NCBI RefSeq assembly: GCF_002287885.2
Contig: NZ_CP016768.2
Location: forward strand, 620,001-684,000
Direction of reading: 5' to 3'
Source of the DNA: Candidatus Nanopelagicus limnes
Lineage (GTDB): Bacteria; Actinomycetota; Actinomycetes; Nanopelagicales; Nanopelagicaceae
DNA length: 64,000 nucleotides
The notes below the pieces were generated by a model. The model worked only from the letters and a program-made list of their open reading frames with translations, did no database searches and was not told the DNA's origin. A program made the position numbers and the translations under genes. Positions 17,997 to 26,580 of the stretch are shown here, piece after piece. Positions within the stretch are counted from its first letter, which is position 1; the number at the start of each line of letters is the position of its first letter.

Positions 17997-19220
17997 TTAT
18001 AGTGCTAAACCCAACAAGGAATCAACGGCTCTAGCCATTAAACCACTTTGATTAACAGTTGGATTGCTTTGAGACAAATTGGCCCATTTAGTTAAACGAT
18101 CTAGAGCAGAAGGCGTATCAAGATTATTTGAGATATCTTGAATTAAGAAATTAATCACATTATCAGTATCAGCTACTTCACTTTGCGCCAAAGCAGATCT
18201 GACTAGTTCAACTTCTTTAGTTGATATTTCAAGAAGTTCATTACTCCATGCACGATCTTGTTGATAATGCCCGCGTAGTAGAGCCCACCTTAGAATCATA
18301 GGATCTATACCGGATTCAAGTAATTTAGAAACAAAAACTAGATTGCCTTTTGACTTGCTCATTTTTTCACCATCTAAAGAAATCATTGCGGTATGAACAA
18401 AACTTTCAGAAAACTTACGTCCATAAGCTGCCTGAATTATCTGCGCACTCATAAAATGATGTGGAAATATCAAATCAGATCCGCCACCTTGCAGAGAAAC
18501 TATTGGATTCTTTTCATTTTCATCAAGATAATGACAGGCAATTGCCGTGCATTCCACATGCCAACCTGGTCTACCAAATCCAAAACTGCTCTCCCATCCC
18601 GGTTCATTCCCAACATGCGCGCTCCAAACAAGTGGATCTAATGGATGTTTCTTGCCAACTCTATGTGGATCTCCTCCGCGCTCGGAGAAAACTTTCACCG
18701 CTTCATCAACTGGCATAGGTAAATCATTAAGAAATTGTTCAACAGCAAAATAGTAATCTTTCTCAATCTCGTATAAATATCCATTCTTCGCTAAGCGCTT
18801 TATGAATTCTTCGATGATTGTTAATGATTCCGTCACCTTGATAAATTGCTCAGGCGGAATTACTCGTAATGCTGACATATCTGATTTAAACAGATTGATT
18901 TGCGAATCAGCCAATGCAGACCAATCCACTTTATCGCGATTAGCTCTTTCTAAAAGTGGATCATCAATATCGGTGATGTTTTCAACGAACTTGATGTTTT
19001 TACCAGACAGAAATTGATATCTATATATAAGATCAAAAGCTAGATATGTGGCTGCATGCCCTAAATGGGTTGCGTCATATGGAGTGATGCCACAAACATA
19101 CATCCGAAAATCTTCAGATTTCTCAAACTGAATCAATCCTGCTGATGAATCCTTTATGTTTAAGGGAGGAAAATCATGATTGATCAAGGATGGTACAAAC
19201 GGTTTTGGCCAACTATTCAT
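17997..19220 (-). CDS. mshC: Cysteine:glucosaminyl-inositol ligase (mycothiol synthesis)
   Basis: CysRS-like ligase that joins cysteine to GlcN-Ins, the third enzymatic step of mycothiol synthesis. The zinc/cysteine site MYVCGITPYDATHLGH holds the HIGH-type motif. The KMSKS signature is GEKMSKSKGNLV, and zinc ligands recur in WHVECTAIACHYL. The protein lacks the anticodon-binding tail of true CysRS (about 407 residues). I place the start at ATG 19220, with GAAAGAAG about 8 nt upstream; TTG 19226 is possible. The SCO1664/DUF3090/phosphatase cluster beside it is the same as in mycobacteria, which supports MshC over CysRS. Confidence 0.9.
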   Translation of the reverse strand: MNSWPKPFVPSLINHDFPPLNIKDSSAGLIQFEKSEDFRMYVCGITPYDATHLGHAATYLAFDLIYRYQFLSGKNIKFVENITDIDDPLLERANRDKVDWSALADSQINLFKSDMSALRVIPPEQFIKVTESLTIIEEFIKRLAKNGYLYEIEKDYYFAVEQFLNDLPMPVDEAVKVFSERGGDPHRVGKKHPLDPLVWSAHVGNEPGWESSFGFGRPGWHVECTAIACHYLDENEKNPIVSLQGGGSDLIFPHHFMSAQIIQAAYGRKFSESFVHTAMISLDGEKMSKSKGNLVFVSKLLESGIDPMILRWALLRGHYQQDRAWSNELLEISTKEVELVRSALAQSEVADTDNVINFLIQDISNNLDTPSALDRLTKWANLSQSNPTVNQSGLMARAVDSLLGLAL

Positions 19221-19235
19221 AAACAATGCTTCTTT

Positions 19236-19931
19236 CTAAACCGGTGGCCATGGAATGGCTGGCCATTCATCACTGGGAAATGGGAATTGTCTGACTGCAA
19301 GTAAGTTTGCAATTCGTCCACTTAATGCAGAAATCTCAGCAGAAGTTAGCAGTTCTGCAAATGAAGAATCTAAGTCCAATTTATTAACCTTGTTTAGCAG
19401 CTCAATCTCTTCTGCAGTGAACTGCTCTCCAGCAAACTGCCACAATACAGTTCGCAATTTATTCTCCTGATGAAAACATACCCCGTGATCACAACCTCTA
19501 AGCTTCCCATCGTGATCAACTAGCAAGTGGCCGAATTTACGATCGGTATTATTAATTATCGCGTCGAACAAAGCTAGCTTTCTCAGTTGGGGATCATTAC
19601 TTTGACCAAAATCAACAACATCTAGTTCTTCATCGATTTCTATCCATTCTTGCACCATTCCAAAACCAAATGGACCTTCACGAAGGACTGTGGTCGGAAC
19701 TAAGTTAAAATCTCCTAATTCGCTCAATAGATAAGCTGCGTATTCACGATTTGCTAAATTGCCATCAGCGAAATCCCATAACGGTTTTTCTTCGAGAACT
19801 GGTTTGTAGATGACTTTCATTACGGGATCAGTATTTTCTAGCGTTGCTTGCAGAGTTGCATTTGATGCATCGACCAACCGTCCGATCACTATCAAATTTG
19901 CACTCTTAATCGCCTCAGAAGTTTTATTCAT
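19236..19931 (-). CDS. SCO1664-family kinase-like protein
   Basis: Conserved actinobacterial protein of about 231 residues with faint similarity to phosphatidylinositol-kinase/HipA-like folds. Visible kinase-like features are VIYKP (candidate ATP lysine), INNTDRKFGHLL (catalytic-loop-like) and GCDHGVCFH (DxG-like metal site). The start was moved to ATG 19931, which overlaps the DUF3090 stop as ATGA; a longer frame back to 20000 would run 73 bp into that gene. It is always seen with DUF3090 and a histidine phosphatase in this order. No biochemical function is established to my knowledge. Confidence 0.82.
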   Translation of the reverse strand: MNKTSEAIKSANLIVIGRLVDASNATLQATLENTDPVMKVIYKPVLEEKPLWDFADGNLANREYAAYLLSELGDFNLVPTTVLREGPFGFGMVQEWIEIDEELDVVDFGQSNDPQLRKLALFDAIINNTDRKFGHLLVDHDGKLRGCDHGVCFHQENKLRTVLWQFAGEQFTAEEIELLNKVNKLDLDSSFAELLTSAEISALSGRIANLLAVRQFPFPSDEWPAIPWPPV

Positions 19932-20467
19932 CTTCGGTATCCATTGGCTCTTGGACATAGATGACCCAGCGGATCTACTGGTAGGGCGCAAAATGGGCAA
20001 GCAGGTCGCCCTGCATTTACGACAAGATTTGCTCTGTCACAAAAACCCTTGACTTGATTGATTTTCAAATTCGCAACGATCAAATCAGGTCCAAAATCAA
20101 TATCATCAATTAGCAATTCATCCTCTTGAGAGGCAGCTTGCATATTAACAACCACGTTATTGTTTTCCCAAGTAATGCTGATAACACCAACTGTGAAATC
20201 AGATTCAATTGGTAATTCTAAAGGTTCATCATCTTTTACGGCAGGTGCGGCTAAATCCTCAGGAGTAGCAAGTTTTCCGCGACGCAATTCCCGTATCAAC
20301 TCTTCAAACCGCTCTGCAAGTGCGATTACTTGCCCTTTATCAATCGCAACCGTGTTGAAGTTACCCTCAGATTTAACTTGCATAAAGAACTCACGTTGTC
20401 CAGGCTCACCTATTGCACTAACAATAAATCGACTGGCTGGCTGATGTCTGTAAATTATTCTAGGCAT
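19928..20467 (-). CDS. DUF3090 family protein
   Basis: 179-residue protein of unknown function found across actinobacteria (Rv2134c-like). It is predicted soluble. The C-terminal end has a possible metal site, ACPFCALPVDPLGHLCPRANG, with three cysteines and a histidine resembling a small zinc ribbon. The start is ATG 20467, which overlaps the phosphatase stop as TAATG and is preceded by GGTGG; an in-frame GTG at 20482 is less likely. The tight coupling to both neighbours suggests the three products work together. Confidence 0.85.
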   Translation of the reverse strand: MPRIIYRHQPASRFIVSAIGEPGQREFFMQVKSEGNFNTVAIDKGQVIALAERFEELIRELRRGKLATPEDLAAPAVKDDEPLELPIESDFTVGVISITWENNNVVVNMQAASQEDELLIDDIDFGPDLIVANLKINQVKGFCDRANLVVNAGRPACPFCALPVDPLGHLCPRANGYRR

Positions 20468-21141
20468 TACTTTTTCCACCACTTAATAGGCTTACCAAGT
20501 AGATTTCCGCCGCCCAACACATTAGTTTTAAAACTATTCATATCTGAATTCTTAATTTTGTAATTACTTTGAATTATCGAATTGGAAGATTTACCAATGC
20601 TAATCGCAGAAATTGAAGCTGGTTCTGCTACAAAGCTTTGGAATTTATCGATTGGTAGACCTAAAGATGCTGCCAAAATCATTTTAATTATGTCTCCATG
20701 CGTAACAAGAAGTATCGGACCTTTCTCCATTGATAGATCCCTAATTAGACCGTCAACTCTTCGGCGCATTTGCTTAAAACTCTCACCCTGCGGAAATGTA
20801 AAACTAGAGGGTTTGTTCTGCACATTCTTCCAACGCTTGTCTTTGGACAAAGCTCGCAATTTCTTCCCCGACCAATCACCATAATTCATTTCGATCAGAT
20901 CAGGCTCTATTTTGAAATCGATTTTTGGATTCACCTTCATGAAGGGCGTAATTGTTTGAATACACCTGGTAAGAGGGCTGCAGTAAACCTGGCTTATTTT
21001 CAAAGTTTTAAGATAACTTGCAAGCTCTTTGGACTGTTTAAAACCCTCTTTAGATAGTTCCACTGAATCGTCTTGTCCAGCCAAAATACCTTTGGTATTC
21101 GCCACAGATTGGGCATGACGTAAGAGATAAACAATCGGCAT
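20467..21141 (-). CDS. Histidine phosphatase family protein
   Basis: 224-residue member of the phosphoglycerate-mutase-like family (Rv2135c type). The catalytic RHAQSVANTKG motif is near residue 8, an arginine-bearing SPLTRCIQT follows, and the second histidine is in LLVTHGDIIKM. The substrate is unknown; mutase or phosphatase activity cannot be told apart by eye. It is first in the operon with DUF3090 and the SCO1664 protein. The ATG has a TAACCT hexamer 6 nt upstream, so it is probably leaderless. It is divergent from the aldo/keto reductase. Confidence 0.88.
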   Translation of the reverse strand: MPIVYLLRHAQSVANTKGILAGQDDSVELSKEGFKQSKELASYLKTLKISQVYCSPLTRCIQTITPFMKVNPKIDFKIEPDLIEMNYGDWSGKKLRALSKDKRWKNVQNKPSSFTFPQGESFKQMRRRVDGLIRDLSMEKGPILLVTHGDIIKMILAASLGLPIDKFQSFVAEPASISAISIGKSSNSIIQSNYKIKNSDMNSFKTNVLGGGNLLGKPIKWWKK

Positions 21142-21147
21142 TTGGCA

Positions 21148-21153
21148 AGGTTA
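21148..21153 (-). promoter_or_regulatory. Putative -10 element for histidine phosphatase operon
   Basis: TAACCT on the minus strand, with a 6-nt gap (TGCCAA) to the ATG. It faces the aldo/keto reductase promoter in a 49-bp spacer. Confidence 0.5.
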
Positions 21154-21177
21154 CCGATATTTTTGACCTCACGTTGC

Positions 21178-21183
21178 TACTCT
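21178..21183 (+). promoter_or_regulatory. Putative extended -10 for aldo/keto reductase
   Basis: TACTCT preceded by TGC (extended -10 form) and followed by 7 nt to ATG 21191. No Shine-Dalgarno is visible, so a leaderless transcript is likely. Confidence 0.45.
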
Positions 21184-21190
21184 GCCAACC

Positions 21191-22132
21191 ATGGAACGTC
21201 GAAAATTAGGTGGAGTATCGATATCTCGCCTTGGTCTGGGAACTATGACCTGGGGTCGGGATACTGACGAGAACGAGGCCGCACAACAACTTCAATATTT
21301 CGTTGAAGCCGGTGGAAATTTAATTGATACTGCAGCTGTTTATGGTGATGGAGATGCTGAGAGAGTCCTTGGTGGATTTATCGGTACTTTGGTTAAGCGA
21401 GATCAATTATTTATAGCTTCAAAAGCTGGCATCACTTTCAAAGATAGTTTGCGCCAGGTTAATAACTCAAGAAATGAGTTAATATCTGATTTAGATCGAA
21501 CGCTTGCTCGGCTAAATGTTGATTATCTAGATATGTGGCAAATTCACACGTGGGATAAAAACACACCACTTGAAGAAACGCTCTCAGCTTTAGATTACGC
21601 AACATCTTCAGGTAAGGCTCGGTATGTAAGTGTTTGTAACTTTAATGGTTGGCAATTAGCACGCTCGGCAACATTACAAAATCCAATCTTCGGCAAAGCA
21701 GCAATCACAAGTGCGCAAAATGAGTATTCACTGCTTAATCGAAGGGTTGAAGAAGAAGTTATCCCTGCGGCTACCGCGTTAAATCTAGGTTTCCTAGCTT
21801 GGTCTCCATTAGGTCGTGGTGTATTGACCGGTAAATATAGAAATGGTGTGCCATCGGACTCTCGCGGAGCTTCACCTCATTTTGCAAATTTTGTGGAACC
21901 CTATTTATCTGAAAGAGCTAAACAAATAGTTGAAGCAGTAATCATTGCCGCCGATGGTTTGGGCTATTCGCCACTAGAAGTAGCTCTATCTTGGGTTCGA
22001 GATGCACCAGGTGTTACTAGTGCACTTATTGGCGCTAGAACTGGTGCTCAATTACGAGGAATTTTAACGGTTGAACAAATCACTCTGCCAGACCAGGTGC
22101 GCCAGGCGTTAAACGAGGTTTCTGCCAACTAA
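21191..22132 (+). CDS. Aldo/keto reductase
   Basis: NADPH-dependent oxidoreductase with a TIM-barrel fold, 313 residues. The catalytic tetrad is readable as D46, Y51 (AVYGDGDAER), K78 (ASKAG) and H119 (WQIHTW). The C-terminal part carries the cofactor-binding region ending in LIGARTGAQLR. The physiological carbonyl substrate is not predictable; it resembles the YajO/potassium-channel-beta-like branch. It is convergent with the M20 peptidase with only 2 bp between stops. Confidence 0.9.
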   Translation: MERRKLGGVSISRLGLGTMTWGRDTDENEAAQQLQYFVEAGGNLIDTAAVYGDGDAERVLGGFIGTLVKRDQLFIASKAGITFKDSLRQVNNSRNELISDLDRTLARLNVDYLDMWQIHTWDKNTPLEETLSALDYATSSGKARYVSVCNFNGWQLARSATLQNPIFGKAAITSAQNEYSLLNRRVEEEVIPAATALNLGFLAWSPLGRGVLTGKYRNGVPSDSRGASPHFANFVEPYLSERAKQIVEAVIIAADGLGYSPLEVALSWVRDAPGVTSALIGARTGAQLRGILTVEQITLPDQVRQALNEVSAN

Positions 22133-22134
22133 TT

Positions 22135-23454
22135 TTAGATGTTATCTAAAAATTCATACAGCACCCTTACTCCAAACTTTAATCCATCAATAGGTACGCG
22201 CTCATCAACTCCGTGAAAGAGAGCGAAAAAATCTAAGTCTTTGGGTAAACGCAATGGTGAGAAGCCATAGCCAACGATTCCTGCATCATGTAAAGCTTTA
22301 TTATCTGTGCCGCCACTCATCAGGTAAGGAACTGGGATACCTTGAGCATCTTCGCTAGTAATTGCTTTGCACATTGCATCTACTAACGGTCCAGCAAAAT
22401 CTACTTCCAAAGCTATATCTCTGGTCAAGATTTCTACGGAAACCTCATCACCGGCCAATTTCTTGATGGTTTGATGCAGTTGATCTTCATAACCAGGAAG
22501 AAAACGACCATCGATAACGGCGCTAGCCTCTCCTGGAATTACATTTGCTTTATACCCTGCTTCTAGCATTGTTGGGTTTGCGGTGTTTGAAATTGTTGCA
22601 CCAAGCATTTTTACGGCATTACCTAGGTGATTAAGCAATGGCTTTACATTGCTAGCCTCATATTTTTCGCCAGTAAGTTCAGCAATTTTTCTAAAGAATT
22701 TACTACTAGTTTTAGTTTCAACCTGTGGCCATTCATAATTTCCAATACGAGAGACTGCGCCAGCAACTTTAGTAACAGAATTATGTTTATTAACAAAAGA
22801 GCCGTGACCAGCAGTGCCCTTTGCAGTCAGTTTTACCCATTGAATTCCTTTTTGAGCCGCTTCAATCAAATACAAACGATTTTCACCTGTGATTGTGATT
22901 GAAAATCCCCCGACTTCAGAGATCGCTTCGCTATATCCTTTAAACAGTTCAGGACGATGTTTAACTAACCAACGAGACCCATAATTTGATCCTGCCTCTT
23001 CATCAGCGAAAAAAACTAACAAAATATTTCTTGGTGGTTTATAACCAATTCTTTGCCACATCCGAACAGATGCCAAAATCATGGCATCCATGTCTTTCAT
23101 ATCAACAGCTCCGCGGCCCCAAATAAAGCCGTCCTTAATGATTCCACCAAATGGATCGACCGACCAATCATCGGCATTAACTGGAACAACATCAATGTGT
23201 CCGTGCAAAACTAAACCGGGCCGATCTTTATCTCGTCCTTCAATATGTGCGACAACATTTACGCGATTTGGCGCAGTTTCAATTAATTCACTATTAATTC
23301 CTACCTCTTTTAACTTTGCCGCCACATACTCGGCCATCGCTTTCTCATCGCCCTTACCTTCACCATAATTAACACTTGGAATGCGAATCATTTCCTGACA
23401 GAGCAAAACTGTTTCATCCTCTAATTCGAGTATCTGTTCAGGAGTAAGTTTCAT
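22135..23454 (-). CDS. M20/M25/M40-family metallopeptidase
   Basis: Zinc-dependent exopeptidase or deacylase of 439 residues. The first metal site is LVLHGHIDVVPVNADDW, a catalytic glutamate pair lies in FADEEAGSNYG, and a dimerisation domain occupies the middle. Related to the DapE/ArgE group and syntenic with mycobacterial Rv2141c. Substrate unproven; dipeptides or acyl-amino acids are plausible. It is one of the few genes with a clear Shine-Dalgarno (AGGAG about 9 nt before the ATG). It is divergent from tRNA-Leu. Confidence 0.88.
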   Translation of the reverse strand: MKLTPEQILELEDETVLLCQEMIRIPSVNYGEGKGDEKAMAEYVAAKLKEVGINSELIETAPNRVNVVAHIEGRDKDRPGLVLHGHIDVVPVNADDWSVDPFGGIIKDGFIWGRGAVDMKDMDAMILASVRMWQRIGYKPPRNILLVFFADEEAGSNYGSRWLVKHRPELFKGYSEAISEVGGFSITITGENRLYLIEAAQKGIQWVKLTAKGTAGHGSFVNKHNSVTKVAGAVSRIGNYEWPQVETKTSSKFFRKIAELTGEKYEASNVKPLLNHLGNAVKMLGATISNTANPTMLEAGYKANVIPGEASAVIDGRFLPGYEDQLHQTIKKLAGDEVSVEILTRDIALEVDFAGPLVDAMCKAITSEDAQGIPVPYLMSGGTDNKALHDAGIVGYGFSPLRLPKDLDFFALFHGVDERVPIDGLKFGVRVLYEFLDNI

Positions 23455-23480
23455 AGCCCTATTCTCCTATATAAGTTCAA

Positions 23481-23509
23481 TTTCCATTGAATCGAGATTG
23501 CGTTAAAAT
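23481..23509 (+). promoter_or_regulatory. Promoter of tRNA-Leu
   Basis: -35-like TTTCCA (23481-23486), 17-bp spacer, and -10 TAAAAT (23504-23509). The tRNA begins 9 nt after the -10, so the transcript should start at or within a few bases of the mature 5' end. Confidence 0.55.
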
Positions 23510-23517
23510 ACAAATAA

Positions 23518-23604
23518 GTCCGGGTGGCGGAATTGGCAGACGCGCTAGCTTGAGGTGTTAGTGCCCGTAAGGGCTTAGGGGTTCAACTCCCCTCCCGGAC
23601 ACCA
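23518..23604 (+). tRNA. tRNA-Leu (anticodon GAG)
   Basis: Class II tRNA read directly. The acceptor stem GTCCGGG (23518-23524) pairs with CCCGGAC (23594-23600). Anticodon stem CTAGC/GTTAG encloses the loop TTGAGGT with GAG at 23552-23554. A long variable arm (TGCCCGTAAGGGCT) is typical of leucine tRNAs, and the T arm is GGGGTTCAACTCCCC. The discriminator is A23601 and CCA is encoded at 23602-23604. It decodes CUC/CUU codons. Confidence 0.97.
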
Positions 23605-23622
23605 TAAATAGAAAACTGTGAA

Positions 23623-23628
23623 TATGAT
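23623..23628 (+). promoter_or_regulatory. Putative -10 element for leaderless apt
   Basis: TATGAT, one base from the consensus TATAAT, followed by 6 nt (GCGCTG) and the apt GTG start. No Shine-Dalgarno is present. Confidence 0.55.
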
Positions 23629-23634
23629 GCGCTG

Positions 23635-24159
23635 GTGGAAACGAGTGCTTCGAACTTAATAAGGGTTATTCCAGATTTTCCAAAACCTGGGATTATTTTT
23701 AAAGATATAACCCCTTTGTTAGCAAACGCGGACGCGTTTCGAAATGTTTGCGATCAAATTGCAGAGTATGCCAACGAAGTTGAATATATAGCTGGTGTGG
23801 AGGCTCGAGGGTTTATTTTTGCCGCAGCAATTGCAGCTATTAGTAATAAAGGCTTAATCCCAATACGTAAATCGGGCAAGCTGCCAGGTAAAACATATTC
23901 AAATAGTTACGAACTTGAGTACGGTAAGGCAACATTAGAACTTCATGCCGATTTAATCCCGGCAGGTGGCAGGGTTCTTCTAGTCGATGATGTTTTGGCA
24001 ACGGGAGGAACAGCCGTTGCAGCACTTGATTTGATCAAAATGGCTGGGTTGTCCCCCATAACCATTGCATTTCTCTTAGAGATTCCCGCACTAGGTGGAA
24101 GATCACGGATCGCCAAGAGCCATCCTGGTCTAAAAATACAAACAGTATTGGCAGAATAA
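23635..24159 (+). CDS. apt: Adenine phosphoribosyltransferase
   Basis: Converts adenine and PRPP to AMP in purine salvage. The 174-residue protein has the substrate-entry region PDFPKPGIIFKDITPLL near the N terminus. The PRPP-binding motif VLLVDDVLATGGTA lies near residues 110-125. Start is GTG 23635; the two ATGs just upstream are out of frame. It is followed after 4 bp by tdk, making a small salvage operon. In mycobacteria apt lies by relA/secF; that context is lost here. Confidence 0.95.
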   Translation: METSASNLIRVIPDFPKPGIIFKDITPLLANADAFRNVCDQIAEYANEVEYIAGVEARGFIFAAAIAAISNKGLIPIRKSGKLPGKTYSNSYELEYGKATLELHADLIPAGGRVLLVDDVLATGGTAVAALDLIKMAGLSPITIAFLLEIPALGGRSRIAKSHPGLKIQTVLAE

Positions 24160-24163
24160 CCAC

Positions 24164-24802
24164 ATGGCCGAATTGATCTATTACTGCGGGACGATGGATA
24201 GCGGTAAATCCACTCTTGCTCTTCAGACTGCTCACAATCACCGCTCTCGCGGACGTGAGGGTGTGATTTTCACCAGCAAAGATAGAGCAGGAAAAGGATT
24301 GATTTCATCTCGTCTTGGATTACAGATTGAAGCTTTAGAAGTAGATGATGATTTAGATATTCATAAACTAATTGTTGAACGGCTTTCAATAGGGGGAAGA
24401 ATCACCTTTATCATCTGTGATGAGGCACAGTTTTATTCTTCCGATCAAATTGAGCAATTAGCAAAAATTGTAGATGGCTTGGGTATAGATGTTTATGCAT
24501 TCGGGATATTGGCTGACTTTAGAACTAAATTATTTCCCGGTAGCGCCCGCTTAGTTGAATTAGCTGATCGCGTTCAAACTCTCCAAGTAGAGGCTCTTTG
24601 TTGGTGTGGTGAGCGCGCAACGCACAATGCAAGAACGATCGACGGCAAGATGGTCACAGAAGGAGAACAAGTTGTAGTTGGCGATGTGAGCGCCTCTGCA
24701 AAAGTTGCATACGAGGTGCTTTGTCGAAGACACCACATGCGTAAAGTTACTTCAAAGGTTTCAAATCCAGCTGCCGAACAATCACTACCTTTTAACAATT
24801 AA
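24164..24802 (+). CDS. tdk: Thymidine kinase (type II)
   Basis: Phosphorylates thymidine (or deoxyuridine) with ATP. It shows the P-loop GTMDSGKST near residue 10, the Mg-binding DEAQF near 86, the lasso/thymidine region, and the structural zinc set CWC plus the later CRRHH. At 212 residues it fits the small TK1-like family. It starts 4 bp after apt and is probably co-transcribed with it. Presence of Tdk indicates salvage of exogenous thymidine, plausible for a scavenging planktonic cell. Confidence 0.95.
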   Translation: MAELIYYCGTMDSGKSTLALQTAHNHRSRGREGVIFTSKDRAGKGLISSRLGLQIEALEVDDDLDIHKLIVERLSIGGRITFIICDEAQFYSSDQIEQLAKIVDGLGIDVYAFGILADFRTKLFPGSARLVELADRVQTLQVEALCWCGERATHNARTIDGKMVTEGEQVVVGDVSASAKVAYEVLCRRHHMRKVTSKVSNPAAEQSLPFNN

Positions 24803-24808
24803 GTCAAT

Positions 24809-25849
24809 ATGAAAACAAAAGGTTATGCTGCGCTTAGCGCCAAAACTGAATTAGTACCATTTGAATTTGATCGGCGTTCGCTTAGACCAAGAGATGTTGC
24901 GTTAGACATTTACTACGCTGGAATTTGTCACTCAGATATCCATCAGGCGCGTGAAGAATGGGGTCCATCAACATTCCCGATGGTTCCAGGTCATGAAATT
25001 GTCGGAAAGGTAATTGAGATTGGTTCACAAGTAAGTAAATTCAAAGTAGGAGAATTAATTGGAGTTGGAGTCTTTGTTGATTCTTGCCGCAATTGTTCAA
25101 GTTGCCTTGCGGGCTTAGAGCAATATTGCCTAGAAGGCATGACTGGAACTTACAACGCATTAGAGCGAGATGGTAAAACAGTTGCATATGGTGGTTATTG
25201 CGATAAATTTGTAATCGATGAAGATTATGCGGTGCATGTTCCTCAAAACCTTGAGTTAGCTGGTGTTGCTCCTTTAATGTGCGCAGGTATCACTCTTTAT
25301 TCTCCTTTAAAAAATTGGAATACTGGACCGGGTAAAAAAGTTGGCGTAATGGGCCTAGGTGGATTAGGTCATATGGGAGTTAAATTTGCCCACGCGCTAG
25401 GTGCTGAAACCACAGTCTTCTCGCATTCACCAGCGAAAGAATCTGATGCAAAGAAAATGGGAGCTGATCACTTTGTTGTGGTTAAAGACTCAAAAGATTT
25501 AAAAAGTTTATCGAAATCTTTCGATTTAATTCTAAATACCGTATCTGCTGATATTGATTTAGACGCTTACCTTCAGTGCCTAAAACTAGATGGCACATTA
25601 GTTGTGATCGGACTGCCGGGAAAACCATATTCAATTAATGCAGGTACCCTTCTAGATCAAAGGCGATCTTTGGCGGGATCAATGATTGGTGGTATCGCTC
25701 AGCTTCAGGAAATGCTGAATTTCTGTGAAACTCATAACATTGTCAGTGATGTTGAAGTCATCAAACCAGACTATATTAATAAAGCTTATGAAAGAACTGT
25801 GGCAAGTGATGTTAAATATCGCTTTGTGATTGATACAAAAAGCTTTTAG
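24809..25849 (+). CDS. Zinc-dependent alcohol dehydrogenase (CAD/YahK-like)
   Basis: 346-residue medium-chain dehydrogenase. Catalytic zinc ligands are in GICHSDIHQ (Cys) and MVPGHEIVGKV (His-Glu). The structural zinc lobe is CRNCSSCLAGLEQYC. The dinucleotide-binding GLGGLGHMG is near residue 185. It most resembles the cinnamyl-alcohol-dehydrogenase/YahK aldehyde reductases, which usually prefer NADPH; the substrate is uncertain. Its stop codon overlaps the DUF554 stop on the opposite strand by 4 bp. Confidence 0.92.
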   Translation: MKTKGYAALSAKTELVPFEFDRRSLRPRDVALDIYYAGICHSDIHQAREEWGPSTFPMVPGHEIVGKVIEIGSQVSKFKVGELIGVGVFVDSCRNCSSCLAGLEQYCLEGMTGTYNALERDGKTVAYGGYCDKFVIDEDYAVHVPQNLELAGVAPLMCAGITLYSPLKNWNTGPGKKVGVMGLGGLGHMGVKFAHALGAETTVFSHSPAKESDAKKMGADHFVVVKDSKDLKSLSKSFDLILNTVSADIDLDAYLQCLKLDGTLVVIGLPGKPYSINAGTLLDQRRSLAGSMIGGIAQLQEMLNFCETHNIVSDVEVIKPDYINKAYERTVASDVKYRFVIDTKSF

Positions 25850-26580
25850 ATATATTGGTGGGCCAGTAAGGCAAAAAGCGGTGCAATCGCCAGCGCAGGC
25901 AATAAATTAGCAACTGCCATTTCTTTGATCTTTAATAACCTAAGCGATATGCCGATCAGTAATACTCCACCGACCGCCGTCATAGCAGCAATTTGATAAT
26001 CAGCAAGAATGGAGCCTAAATAAAGTCCCACAACCGTCCAGGCGAATTGGTAAATCCCGACTGGCAAACTAGATAGAGCCACTCCTATTCCTAAAGATGC
26101 GGCAAAGGCGATTGAAGTAAATCCATCTAAAGTACTTTTCAATACTAATTGATCGATTCCACTTCCCATTCCATCAGAAATACTTCCAAGAATCGCTAAC
26201 GGTCCAATCACGAATATTAGTGACGCTGATACAAACCCCTCTACGAATGTGGATTCACCTGTTCTGTTCAATCTTGATTTAAGTTTTATTCCAATCATCT
26301 CCAGCTGATCTTCAATTTTTAACCAGGAACCAATTAATGCGCCAACTAAAAGAGAGAAAACTATCACCAAAATCGGCCAACCCTTTGGCATAGCATCTTG
26401 TAAATTGCTACCCCAATAGGAAGTTAAAGCATCAGCTGCGGAGATAACTGTCACGCAACCTAGTACATCTGTTATCAAATTCCTTAGTTTGTCATTCAGC
26501 TTCTTGCCAATGAAAATACCAACTAGAGATCCAATCAAAATAGCGCCAATGTTTATCACGGTCCCTAAGCCAGGAAACAT
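25846..26580 (-). CDS. DUF554 family membrane protein
   Basis: Integral membrane protein of 244 residues with about six or seven hydrophobic segments and glycine-rich repeats (INIGAILIGSLVGIFIGKKL). Function is unknown; the family is sometimes discussed as a transporter. I set the start at ATG 26580, because it overlaps the uppP stop as TAATG and AAGG lies about 8-11 nt upstream. A longer frame to 26622 would overlap uppP by 43 bp. Confidence 0.85.
   Translation of the reverse strand: MFPGLGTVINIGAILIGSLVGIFIGKKLNDKLRNLITDVLGCVTVISAADALTSYWGSNLQDAMPKGWPILVIVFSLLVGALIGSWLKIEDQLEMIGIKLKSRLNRTGESTFVEGFVSASLIFVIGPLAILGSISDGMGSGIDQLVLKSTLDGFTSIAFAASLGIGVALSSLPVGIYQFAWTVVGLYLGSILADYQIAAMTAVGGVLLIGISLRLLKIKEMAVANLLPALAIAPLFALLAHQYI

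Noticed and set aside
23624-23629. ATGATG upstream of apt as start codons
   Set aside because: Both are out of frame with the phosphoribosyltransferase; they belong to the TATGAT -10 element.
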